DNA from: an uncultured Acidobacteriaceae bacterium | GTDB taxonomy: Bacteria > Acidobacteriota > Terriglobia > Terriglobales > Acidobacteriaceae | Length of the DNA stretch: 64,000 bases | Direction of reading: 5' to 3' | Assembly (NCBI GenBank): GCA_903842065.1 | Contig: CAIMKZ010000095.1 | Span: 1 to 64,000, forward strand | In this document: positions 1 to 7,047 of the stretch, piece by piece | Layout: the number at the start of each line of letters is the position of its first letter | How positions within the stretch are numbered: position 1 is the stretch's first letter | Notes under the pieces: model-generated | The model's database searches: none | What the model saw: only the letters and a program-made list of their open reading frames with translations | Told to the model about the DNA's origin: nothing | Program-made: the position numbers and the translations under genes

Positions 1-52
1 GCGCGACTTCAACCTTCAGGATGACTCCCGCGATCTCTGCACGAACTTCCAT
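1..52 (-). CDS. Biotinyl/lipoyl carrier-type protein, N-terminal fragment
   Basis: Only the first 17 codons lie in the window, starting MEVRAEIAGVILKVEV and running off the left edge. A strong Shine-Dalgarno (GAGGAAAG at 53-60, minus strand) precedes the ATG. The pattern of a short charged strand followed by AGVILKV resembles the first strands of biotinyl or lipoyl attachment domains, such as acetyl-CoA carboxylase BCCP or the carrier subunit of a sodium-pumping decarboxylase. This is an inference from very few residues; the modified lysine would lie outside the window. Confidence 0.5.
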   Translation of the reverse strand, partial: MEVRAEIAGVILKVEVA

Positions 53-88
53 CTTTCCTCCTGTTGAATTGCTCTTGAGTGAATAAGA

Positions 89-187
89 CTACATCTGAAT
101 GAGACCATGCTTACGCCAGGGACGGGTCTCGGGCAACTTGCCGAGGCGCTCGACAAGAATGGGCCGGGGCTGTCGTGAGTCGGTCAT
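89..187 (-). CDS. Possible small ORF (32 aa), ATGA-coupled
   Basis: A 32-codon reading frame starting MTDSRQPRPILVERLGKL whose ATG overlaps the TGA of the preceding 35-codon frame (ATGA). It lies upstream of the carrier-protein start at 52 on the same strand. No recognisable family, no convincing Shine-Dalgarno, and short enough to arise by chance; recorded only because of the coupled arrangement. Confidence 0.2.
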   Translation of the reverse strand: MTDSRQPRPILVERLGKLPETRPWRKHGLIQM

Positions 188-291
188 TTGCTCAAAGGAA
201 TCACGACGCCGGAAATCAGCGGCACCGTGACCTCGCAGCCGCCGAAGTCGAAACGGACTTTGTGCCACACTACGACCGAATTTATACTCAT
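184..291 (-). CDS. Possible small ORF (35 aa)
   Basis: A 35-codon frame from ATG at 291, containing VWHKVRFDFGGCEV and a hydrophobic C-terminal half. It starts immediately after the terminator hairpin at 300-332, so it would need read-through or a very short leader. It overlaps the next small ORF by ATGA. No family recognised; it could be the remnant of a longer gene. Confidence 0.2.
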   Translation of the reverse strand: MSINSVVVWHKVRFDFGGCEVTVPLISGVVIPLSK

Positions 292-298
292 GCCGCAC

Positions 299-333
299 AA
301 AACGGGGTGGGACCGTTTGGCCCACCCCGTTTG
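299..333 (-). terminator. Rho-independent terminator of the small cytochrome c gene
   Basis: Twelve-base perfect arms (AAACGGGGTGGG at 300-311 and its complement at 321-332) around a 9-base loop, about 30 bases past the cytochrome c stop. On the minus strand the stem is followed by TTTTG. Confidence 0.75.
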
Positions 334-365
334 TTATGCCTTGCCTAACTCGAACGAGCAAGAGC

Positions 366-668
366 CTACTTGGCCATCTTTGCGATGTCCTTTGCCAGTG
401 CGGTGATCTCGGCATCGGTCAACTTGCCGGCGAAGCCCGTCATCTTCATCGGGCCAGCGCCGGAAGCGCCGTTCTTGATGGCTGCGATGCGCTCGGCCTC
501 AGTCTTCTTGGCAGAGAAAGGCTCTACCTTCATGGCCGCTTTGCCGCTGCCGTCGGCGCCGTGGCACATGGCGCATTTCGCGGTGTAATTGGCGTTTTGA
601 GCCGTCATCGACGAGGAGATGATGACAGCGAGCATGGCAACAAATGCGATTGCAATAAACTTCTTCAT
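366..668 (-). CDS. Small secreted c-type cytochrome
   Basis: A 100-residue monohaem cytochrome c of the class I/cbb3-like type. Residues 1-23 form a signal peptide ending near the MTAQ segment, so the protein should be periplasmic, where haem c is attached. The haem site is CAMCH (Cys32, Cys35, His36) and a Met in the GPMKM segment is a plausible axial ligand. The start is supported by GGAGGA about 9 bases upstream of the ATG. A close relative lies at 40627-40944 with the same CAMCHGADG core. Single-gene unit, ending at the hairpin at 299-333. The electron partner is unknown; the nearby transhydroxylase catalyses no net redox change, so no link is claimed. Confidence 0.85.
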   Translation of the reverse strand: MKKFIAIAFVAMLAVIISSSMTAQNANYTAKCAMCHGADGSGKAAMKVEPFSAKKTEAERIAAIKNGASGAGPMKMTGFAGKLTDAEITALAKDIAKMAK

Positions 669-778
669 AGGATGATTCCTCCGGGTTAGGGTGTGATGCT
701 AAAGGTTGTTCGTGTGATCCACATCATACAACGACGCCATATCAACAAGCCAGTCCATTTCAGGCTCCGAGCAAAAAA

Positions 779-1336
779 TCACCTTACCAGCGCCTTGCCC
801 AGTGCGTAGGCCCGGATTTTCAGGTCCGCGTTGCGCTCGGCGTTCTCCGGGTCGTTGGCGTTCGTGCATACGATGTTCCCTATCAGGTTGAACCCGAAAG
901 ATGGGAACATGGCTGCGGTGTAATCGAAATAAGTTTCGTAAGTTTGCGGATCGTCCACGGCCTGCGAGTAGACGGTCAGGAACTTCTTGCCCGGATAGCG
1001 GGGGCTGCCGTCTGAGTCCATGAGCGGGAAGAGCCGGTCGTAGAGGTTCTTCACCGGTCCGGACATCTGCATCATGTAGATGGGCGAGCCGATCACCACC
1101 GCGTCGGCTTTCTTGACCCTTTCGATCGCCTCTGCCAGCTCGTCCTGGATCGGGCACTCGCCCTTCTCGCGGCGGCAGTTGAAGCTGCTCATGCAGGCCA
1201 TGAACTTCATCTTGAACAGCGTGTAGTTCTTCACCTCAGCGCCCGCATCCTGCGCGCCGCGCGCCACCACGCCCATAATGGTGGCGATATTGCCGTCCAT
1301 GCGCGGGCTGCCATTAAACAAAACAACGCTCTTCAT
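779..1336 (-). CDS. Flavodoxin-like NADPH-dependent FMN reductase family protein
   Basis: A 186-residue flavodoxin-fold protein. It opens with the FMN-phosphate loop LFNGSPRMDGN and later carries the DAVVIGSPIYMMQMSG segment typical of the iron-sulfur flavoprotein/WrbA-like group. The CMSSFNCRREKGEC stretch has three cysteines in the place where some relatives bind an Fe-S cluster. I chose the internal ATG (1336) because alignment to the family begins at MKSVVLFNGS; an upstream in-frame ATG at 1384 would add 16 unlikely residues. It lies downstream of bthL but beyond that gene's terminator, so it probably has its own promoter. The substrate is unknown; a quinone or aromatic substrate is possible given the neighbours. 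Confidence 0.8.
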   Translation of the reverse strand: MKSVVLFNGSPRMDGNIATIMGVVARGAQDAGAEVKNYTLFKMKFMACMSSFNCRREKGECPIQDELAEAIERVKKADAVVIGSPIYMMQMSGPVKNLYDRLFPLMDSDGSPRYPGKKFLTVYSQAVDDPQTYETYFDYTAAMFPSFGFNLIGNIVCTNANDPENAERNADLKIRAYALGKALVR

Positions 1337-1423
1337 GCAATCAATCCATTTCTTCGGTGAAGACTCGGGGTCATGCTGCCGCAAGGCCCCTCAGATCCAT
1401 CATCGCACCGGCCGCCCAGGCGC

Positions 1424-1458
1424 AAAAAACAGGGGGAAGAGGTGAGCTCTTCCCCCTG
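1424..1458 (-). terminator. Rho-independent terminator of the athL-bthL operon
   Basis: Arms CAGGGGGAAGAG (1430-1441) and complement (1447-1458), 5-base loop, followed on the minus strand by six consecutive T. It sits 20 bases past the bthL stop. Confidence 0.85.
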
Positions 1459-1478
1459 CTGTGGTTGGCTGAAAGTGC

Positions 1479-2312
1479 TTATGCCAGGTTGAGGAAGCCC
1501 AGGTTCTTCGAGTCACCCTTGACGACCGTGTTTGCGGAAGTCTTGCCGCCCGCGCCCTCGATCTCCACCGTGTACTCGCCGTCGTCGAGCCCGTCGAACT
1601 TGAACTCGCCGAAGAAGTTCGTCGTCTGGGTGGCCACAACACCGGCCTTGCCCTTCAGAGTCACCTTGGCGCCCTCAAAGCAATCGCCCTTCACCAGCAC
1701 ACCGGCGGTAACAAAGTTCTTGGTGTACTTGTGCAGGTTCTTGTAGAGCACGCGCGGGTCGTTCTTCAGTTCCGCGCTGCGGTAGCCTTCGAGGCCTTCC
1801 TTCTTGGCAAATTCCGCGAACTCCGCCGGCTCCATGACATAGAACTTCATGGCGTCGGTCGGGCAGCTGTGCGCGCAACGCGGCATGCCCGGAGTCCAGC
1901 TCTTGTCGTCGATCAGGTGGGCGCACATGGTGCACTTCTGACCCATTCCAAGCTCGTCGTTCCAGTAGATGGCGCCGAACGGGCAGGAGTCGATCAGTTC
2001 CTTGTTCCCCTTGGCCTTCTCCATGTCGATCATGACGATGCCGTCGGGACGGATCGTGATCGCATCGGGCGCGGCCTTCTGGCAGTGCGCGTTCTGGCAG
2101 TGCTGGCAGGGCATGGGCAGATAGGCAACGTCGTTGCGCGCGTACACGCCGCGCTCACGGCGCTCGATATTCATCCAGCGCTGCCCGTGCCGGGGCTGAG
2201 GGCCGGTGTAACCCGGCCAGTTGTTATCAACGTGCTCATCCTTGCAGGCCATAAAGCAGTTGTTGCAGTCGTGACAGAGGCCTACGTCGATCACCATAAA
2301 TGTCTGTTTCAT
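1479..2312 (-). CDS. bthL: Pyrogallol-phloroglucinol transhydroxylase, small (Fe-S) subunit
   Basis: A 277-residue partner of the molybdenum subunit encoded upstream. Four cysteine groups typical of DMSO-reductase-family electron-transfer subunits are present (CHDCNNCFMAC, CQHCQNAHC, CPFGAIYW, CTMCAHL with CAHSCP), enough for three [4Fe-4S] clusters. The C-terminal ~75 residues form an Ig/transthyretin-like beta domain (FFGEFKFDGLDDGEYTVEI), which is diagnostic of the Pelobacter acidigallici transhydroxylase beta chain rather than of DmsB. Length and order match that protein as I remember it. No signal peptide, so cytoplasmic. Translated 24 bases after athL. Together they transfer a hydroxyl between trihydroxybenzenes, converting pyrogallol to phloroglucinol. 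Confidence 0.93.
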   Translation of the reverse strand: MKQTFMVIDVGLCHDCNNCFMACKDEHVDNNWPGYTGPQPRHGQRWMNIERRERGVYARNDVAYLPMPCQHCQNAHCQKAAPDAITIRPDGIVMIDMEKAKGNKELIDSCPFGAIYWNDELGMGQKCTMCAHLIDDKSWTPGMPRCAHSCPTDAMKFYVMEPAEFAEFAKKEGLEGYRSAELKNDPRVLYKNLHKYTKNFVTAGVLVKGDCFEGAKVTLKGKAGVVATQTTNFFGEFKFDGLDDGEYTVEIEGAGGKTSANTVVKGDSKNLGFLNLA

Positions 2313-2336
2313 ATCTCGATCTCCCTCTCGCTCCTG

Positions 2337-4937
2337 TTAGTAAATCTCGTAGATTCCGCCGTCCCACTTCTCAACTTCGATCTGAGCCGTGTTGGGCGCC
2401 ATGCCGGAGGCGTACTTCGACATGAAACGATCAGGAGTCAGGATGTTCATGCAACCGCCGCGATCGGCCGAGCAGCCAGGCTTGCCGAGCGGATCGTAGA
2501 CAGCGCAGGATTCATAGGTGTGAACCGTTCCCGGCTGCACGCGCTCGCCCACCTGGGCAGCTACGATCACCGAACCGCGGTCGTTGAAGCAGCGAACCAG
2601 ATCGCCCGACTTGATGCCGCGCGCCTTGGCGTCGATCGAGTTCAGGCGGATGATCCAGTAGTAGTACCCGTCCACCAGAACGCGATGGTCCTTGATGTCG
2701 TTCATGAACGAGTCTTTGCCGTCGCCCATGGTGTGGAAGCTGAAGCGCGGGTGCGGACTCAGCATTCCCAGCGGATACTTCTTGGCCAGCGGGCTGTGAT
2801 GGCTCTCCCACGCAGGAACGTAGGTGTGCATCGCCGGACGGTACTCGTCCACGTAGCCCTGTTCTTCGAAGTTCTTGATGGTGGTGGCGATGAACTCGAC
2901 CTTGCCGGTCGTGGTCTGCAGTCCCTTGCGGTTGACTTGGTTGTTGAGCCGCGGACCCCAATCGGGAGTGTCCTTCTCGCGGTCCTCGGCAAACCACCGC
3001 ATCGCAACGTTCTTGTTGCGGTTGGGGTTGGTCGGAACCACAAAGTAGCCCTTCTTCTTGAACTCCGCAAACGTCATGTATTTGGGCATGTCCGTCGCGT
3101 TGTAGTACTGCTCGATCCAGGCTAGCTCGTCCTTGCCCTCGGTGAACATCGGCCCGATATTCAGCTTCTCGGCAATCTTCGCGTAGATCTGGTAGTCCGA
3201 AAGGCTCTCGCCCAGCGGCTCGATGCACTTGGCCTGCATCGTGATCACGCGATGGTTGCACTGGTTGTAGTTGTCCGGAATGTAGCCCGAGCAGTTGGCA
3301 AACTCCGAGATGTCCCAGCGCTCGAAGTTGGTGCAGGCCGGCAGAATCAGGTCGGCGAACATCACTTCGCCCTCGAACCAGATCGGCTGGCTGACAACAA
3401 ACTCCAGGCTCTCGTGGGTATACATCTTGGCATAACGGTTCGACGCCGTCATGGTGCCGATCCACGGGCCGCCGTACTTCCACATCATGTGGATCTTCGG
3501 ATAACCCGGCGCAGGATACTCGTACATGTGCATCTGGTGAGCAATGTCTCCGCCGGCGAAGCCCTTGCCCGCCCACTTCAACTTGCCTTCCATGATGGCT
3601 TCAGGCACCCTGAGGCGCGAGATGTGCTGACCGGCGCTGGTGTTGATGTTCGAAGGCGACGGGAACGTCGTCTTGCCGTCAAACATGCGCCATGCGAACT
3701 TGAAGCCCGCCGCCGAGTTCTCGCAGTCGCCCGAGATACCGCCCTCGGCGTAGCCGGGGAAGTAGAACTCGTTGTCGACCGGAGCGCCCTGCGTCGTGGA
3801 CCACATGTTCGAGCCCGGCTTGCCCATGCCCTGCATGGTAGCCAGAGCGATCATGCCGCGTGACCATTCAATACCATGAGAAGCGCGGCATGCGCCGCCC
3901 CATCCGCCCAGACCGCCGGCGGCCAGATAGGTCTTCTTCTTGGCCCACTCCCGTGCCAGTGCGCGAATCTCGCAGGCCGGAACACCGCTCTCCTTCTCTG
4001 CCCACTCGCAGGTCTTCGGCACGCCGTCCTTCTTGCCCAGAACGTACTCGCTCCACTCCTCGAAGCCGTGCGCGTGAGTCGCCACGTACTCCTTGTCGTA
4101 GGTGCCTTCGCTCAACCATGTGTAAGCAATGGCGAACGACAACGCGTGGTCGGTGCCGATCTTCGGCGAGAACCACTTGTCGGCGATCCAGCCCGCGGTG
4201 TGGTTGTAGTGCGGGTCAATGAAGACCATCTTCACGCCCAGCTCCTTGAGCCACTTCCGGCGGATGGTCGATTCGTGCGCGGAGTAGATGCCGCCGTTGG
4301 TCTCGGGATCGGCAGACCAGAACACGATCATCTCGGCGTGCTTCAGGCCGTCCTCAAGCAGGTTGTACTGCTCGGGATTGCCCAGACGCCAGCTGAAGCC
4401 CCACATATGCATGCCGCCCCAGTGCCAGCCTTCCCAGCTGTCCGGATTGTGATCGGCATAGGTGAAGCCCATCATGTTCATGAACCGGAAGTAGGTCGAG
4501 TGCCGGTAGCCGACGTTGCCCCACATGTGGTGCGAGCTCGGCGAGCTGACGATCGAGGCCGGTCCATATGTGTGCTTGATGCGGTTGATCTCGCTCACCA
4601 GCATGTCGACGGCCTCATCCCAGGTAATGCGAACGTAGCCCGAGATGCCGCGGTTCTGGATGTTGCGATTGCCGTTCGGATCGAAGTCCACGCGCTTCAT
4701 CGGATACATGGCGCGCTTGTTCGAGTAGATCATCGACTTGAAACCCTGCGTGTAGACCGACAACGTGGTCTTGCGCGGCGGTTTGAATGTGTGGCCCCTG
4801 GCTTCAATCTCCCAGCCCGGAGCATCGACCTTGTCGTCAAGATCGATCGGAGTCATTCTGACGATCTTGCCGTCCTTCACGTAGACGAAGACGGGACCGC
4901 CTGTTGTTCCGTTCGTAAGTCTCTGCATCTCGCTCAT
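2337..4937 (-). CDS. athL: Pyrogallol-phloroglucinol transhydroxylase, large (molybdopterin) subunit
   Basis: An 866-residue bis-MGD molybdenum enzyme of the DMSO reductase family, close in length to the 875-residue Pelobacter acidigallici enzyme. The match is very high in blocks such as SSHHMWGNVGYRHSTY, HNPDSWEGWHWGG and GGLGGWGGACRASHGIEW. The residues I recall as Mo ligand and active site in that enzyme are all kept with a constant offset of 8: His136, Tyr144, Arg145, Asp166, Ser167 (Mo ligand), Trp168 and Tyr396. No Tat signal, so cytoplasmic. First gene of a two-gene operon with bthL. It implies anaerobic or microaerobic use of gallate/pyrogallol-type plant phenols; phloroglucinol reductase is not in this window. 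Confidence 0.94.
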   Translation of the reverse strand: MSEMQRLTNGTTGGPVFVYVKDGKIVRMTPIDLDDKVDAPGWEIEARGHTFKPPRKTTLSVYTQGFKSMIYSNKRAMYPMKRVDFDPNGNRNIQNRGISGYVRITWDEAVDMLVSEINRIKHTYGPASIVSSPSSHHMWGNVGYRHSTYFRFMNMMGFTYADHNPDSWEGWHWGGMHMWGFSWRLGNPEQYNLLEDGLKHAEMIVFWSADPETNGGIYSAHESTIRRKWLKELGVKMVFIDPHYNHTAGWIADKWFSPKIGTDHALSFAIAYTWLSEGTYDKEYVATHAHGFEEWSEYVLGKKDGVPKTCEWAEKESGVPACEIRALAREWAKKKTYLAAGGLGGWGGACRASHGIEWSRGMIALATMQGMGKPGSNMWSTTQGAPVDNEFYFPGYAEGGISGDCENSAAGFKFAWRMFDGKTTFPSPSNINTSAGQHISRLRVPEAIMEGKLKWAGKGFAGGDIAHQMHMYEYPAPGYPKIHMMWKYGGPWIGTMTASNRYAKMYTHESLEFVVSQPIWFEGEVMFADLILPACTNFERWDISEFANCSGYIPDNYNQCNHRVITMQAKCIEPLGESLSDYQIYAKIAEKLNIGPMFTEGKDELAWIEQYYNATDMPKYMTFAEFKKKGYFVVPTNPNRNKNVAMRWFAEDREKDTPDWGPRLNNQVNRKGLQTTTGKVEFIATTIKNFEEQGYVDEYRPAMHTYVPAWESHHSPLAKKYPLGMLSPHPRFSFHTMGDGKDSFMNDIKDHRVLVDGYYYWIIRLNSIDAKARGIKSGDLVRCFNDRGSVIVAAQVGERVQPGTVHTYESCAVYDPLGKPGCSADRGGCMNILTPDRFMSKYASGMAPNTAQIEVEKWDGGIYEIY

Positions 4938-5284
4938 GTTTCATCTCCCTTGCGTGCAGCAAGTATTCCCTTGAATCCCTGGGTTGGCGCGGATAGTTCT
5001 CAAACTCTACCTGTTGCAGCCAGCCCGTAAAACTTCGCTAGTTAAGTCGTACTGCCTATCGATACACCTGTCCTGCTATGTGATTCGCTGAGCCAGCGTA
5101 ACTTTCACAGGACGGATTGTCAAGAGGTAGTCTGACTACGCGCTGTGTTCCGGGTCACAACGAAGGATTGGCTCGCGATGCGGTCCGCAAAACGCAACCA
5201 CAGCCCGACGAATGGGAGTCCCCCCTCGCTGTGACATCCTATCCCCAGCGGCAAACCCTGACTCCGATTGCCCCGGGAGGCTCC
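4938..5284. promoter_or_regulatory. Divergent control region between athL and the aldo/keto reductase
   Basis: A 347-base non-coding interval between two divergent genes. It contains a perfect 13-base palindrome, GTAGTC-T-GACTAC, at 5127-5139, which has the size of a dimeric repressor operator. No clear -35/-10 pair could be assigned and no regulator gene is adjacent. Confidence 0.4.
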
Positions 5285-6241
5285 ATGCGAAACAAGCAAC
5301 TTGGCACAAACGGCCCTGAGATTCCACCTCTCGTACTCGGAGGGAACGTCTACGGATGGACCCTCGACGAGCCGGGCAGCTTTCGCCAGATCGACCGCGC
5401 CCTCGATGCAGGCCTCAATTGCATCGATACGTCCGATGTGTATTCGCGCTGGATTCCCGGCCACGTGGGCGGCGAATCGGAAGTGGTCATCGGCAAGTGG
5501 CTGGCAAAAACCGGCCGCAGAAGCGAAGTCTTTATCGCCACCAAGCTCGGCATCGATATGGGCGCAGGAAAGCAGGGTCTGAGCCCGCGCTACATTTCTG
5601 AAGCCGTCGATGCCTCGCTCCGCCGCCTCCAGACCGACTATATCGACCTCTACCAGGCCCACACCGACGACCCCGAGACCCCGCTCGAAGAGACCCTCGG
5701 CGCTTTTCAAAAACTCATCGAGGCGGGTAAGGTCCGCTACATCGGCGCGTCGAACTACACCGGCGCTCGCCTCGCCGAGGCTCTGGAGACCAGCAAGAAG
5801 AATTCCCTGCCTGCCTACATCTCGCTTCAGCCTCACTACAACATGGTGGAACGCCAGACCTTCGAGACAGACCAGCTCCCCGTGGTCACAAAGTACTCAC
5901 TCGGCGTAATTCCCTACTTCTCGCTCGCCGCCGGATTCCTCTCCGGCAAGTACCGCCACGACAAGCAAGCCACCAACGCCCGCGCTGCGCACGTAAAGAA
6001 GTACCAGACTGAACGCGGCTGGGCTATCGTCGATGCTCTGGTCCAGATCGCAGCAGAACTCAACGCCGAGCCGTCGAGCGTCGCTTTAGCGTGGCTCATG
6101 TCAAAGCCGGGAGTCACCGCGCCCATCGCCAGCGCCACCAACGACGCGCAGCTCGACGCGCTCGTCGCGGCAGCAGAGTTGAAGCTGGACGAAGCAACAA
6201 TGCGCAGGCTGGATGAGGTGAGCGGGGCGGGCTATGTGTAG
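5285..6241 (+). CDS. Aldo/keto reductase
   Basis: A 318-residue (alpha/beta)8 NADPH-dependent oxidoreductase of the AKR superfamily, voltage-gated-potassium-channel-beta/YajO-like branch. The catalytic tetrad is visible: Asp48 and Tyr53 (CIDTSDVYS), Lys87 (ATKLG) and His126 (YQAHTDD). The C-terminal SNYTG and ASATN segments fit cofactor binding. I chose the ATG at 5285 because GGGAGG lies 4 bases upstream and the family begins MRxxxLG; the frame is open back to 5117 but that stretch is not protein-like. It diverges from the transhydroxylase operon across a 347-base region, so co-regulation is possible but not shown. Confidence 0.9.
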   Translation: MRNKQLGTNGPEIPPLVLGGNVYGWTLDEPGSFRQIDRALDAGLNCIDTSDVYSRWIPGHVGGESEVVIGKWLAKTGRRSEVFIATKLGIDMGAGKQGLSPRYISEAVDASLRRLQTDYIDLYQAHTDDPETPLEETLGAFQKLIEAGKVRYIGASNYTGARLAEALETSKKNSLPAYISLQPHYNMVERQTFETDQLPVVTKYSLGVIPYFSLAAGFLSGKYRHDKQATNARAAHVKKYQTERGWAIVDALVQIAAELNAEPSSVALAWLMSKPGVTAPIASATNDAQLDALVAAAELKLDEATMRRLDEVSGAGYV

Positions 6242-6250
6242 TTTTTCAGC

Positions 6251-6284
6251 CTCCCCGGTCTCAAAGTCGAGACCGGGGCACCCC
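6251..6284 (-). repeat. GGTGCCCC hairpin repeat, copy A
   Basis: Minus-strand copy of the dispersed palindrome family: 10-base arms CCCCGGTCTC (6253-6262) and complement (6269-6278), followed by the conserved GCACCCC flank. It lies just past the aldo/keto reductase stop and may double as its terminator. Confidence 0.8.
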
Positions 6285-6369
6285 GCAACACCCCACCGAT
6301 CGAAGCCAAAGAAGACAACAACAAAATTGCTGCGGTCTTCACAATCCAGCGGCAAAGACCTGGGAAAGC

Positions 6370-7034
6370 ATGCTCCCGTAGGGAGCCGGAGAGAATAGGG
6401 TTAGGCGCAAACAAGATGACGCCCGCCCCGTAGGGGCGGGGAGAAACCCGGCAAGCCTACCCCCAGACATAGCGCGGATCGTACGCAATCCCCTGCTTGT
6501 TCAGCATGGCCAAAAACTCCGAATGGAAATCCCGTTTACGGTGATGTTCAGTCTGATTGGCGATGTAGGCAGCGGCCGCTTCGATCTGTGCGCTTCCAAT
6601 CGAGAACGCGCCATAGCCTTCCTGCCAGGCGAAACTCGATAAATTGCAATTCTCGTGCATCCATTGGGACGAGGAACTCTTGATCTCGCGCATGGCCGTG
6701 GCGACCGCCATCGTGGACGGCAAAGAGAGCAACAGATGCGCATGGTCGTACATGCCTCCGACCTCGAGGGCCTTGATCTGAAGTCCGCGAGCGATCCCTC
6801 CCATGTAGGCCCAAAGCCGTCCCTGAATATCCGGCGCGATGATCTTGCCGCGTTCCCTGGTGGAGAAGACGCAATGATAGAGCGAAGAACAATAGGTGTG
6901 CGGCATACGCACTCCATCCTATAGCAGGCTTGATGGATGTTCCTTCTATCCGCCCTTACAGGGCGGGCGGATTCCGTGGCGATGCATTCCCAGGGTTTCA
7001 CCCTGGGCTATTCTCTTTTCCTCCCTCCGGGAGG
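6370..7034. mobile_element. RAYT gene with inverted flanking REP hairpins
   Basis: Left of the transposase are two hairpins: GCTCCC-gta-GGGAGC (6372-6386), followed by AGAGAATAG, and CCCGCCCC-gta-GGGGCGGG (6422-6440). Right of it the same two types occur inverted: CCGCCC/GGGCGG (6950-6966) and CTCCC/GGGAG (7021-7033), preceded by CTATTCTCTT. An extra hairpin CCCAGGG/CCCTGGG sits at 6989-7007. Inverted REP pairs around a single-copy tyrosine transposase are the usual REP-transposase arrangement. Confidence 0.75.
6457..6906 (-). CDS. REP-associated tyrosine transposase (IS200/Y1 family)
   Basis: A 149-residue Y1 HUH-type single-strand transposase. Visible features are the N-terminal YHCVFSTRERGKII strand, the metal-binding His pair in YDHAHLLLSLP, and the C-terminal AAYIANQTEHHRKRDFHSEF block, which carries the catalytic Tyr and matches IS200-like TnpA proteins. 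The ATG at 6906 is preferred over the GTG at 6912 because GGAG lies 5 bases upstream. There is no tnpB-like gene; instead REP-type hairpins flank the gene in inverted order, so a domesticated REP transposase is more likely than a full insertion sequence. The reading frame is intact. Confidence 0.88.
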   Translation of the reverse strand: MPHTYCSSLYHCVFSTRERGKIIAPDIQGRLWAYMGGIARGLQIKALEVGGMYDHAHLLLSLPSTMAVATAMREIKSSSSQWMHENCNLSSFAWQEGYGAFSIGSAQIEAAAAYIANQTEHHRKRDFHSEFLAMLNKQGIAYDPRYVWG

Positions 7035-7047
7035 AGCTATCTGCCGA

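Noticed and set aside
1731..3125. A 464-codon plus-strand frame opposite bthL and athL
   Set aside because: It is the antisense shadow of two very well-conserved proteins; its translation has no family resemblance and is rich in Arg, His and Val, as expected for the mirror frame of GC-rich genes.
6457..6906. Complete IS200/IS605 insertion sequence
   Set aside because: No tnpB, and the flanks carry paired inverted REP hairpins rather than one subterminal hairpin at each end; a REP-associated transposase fits better.
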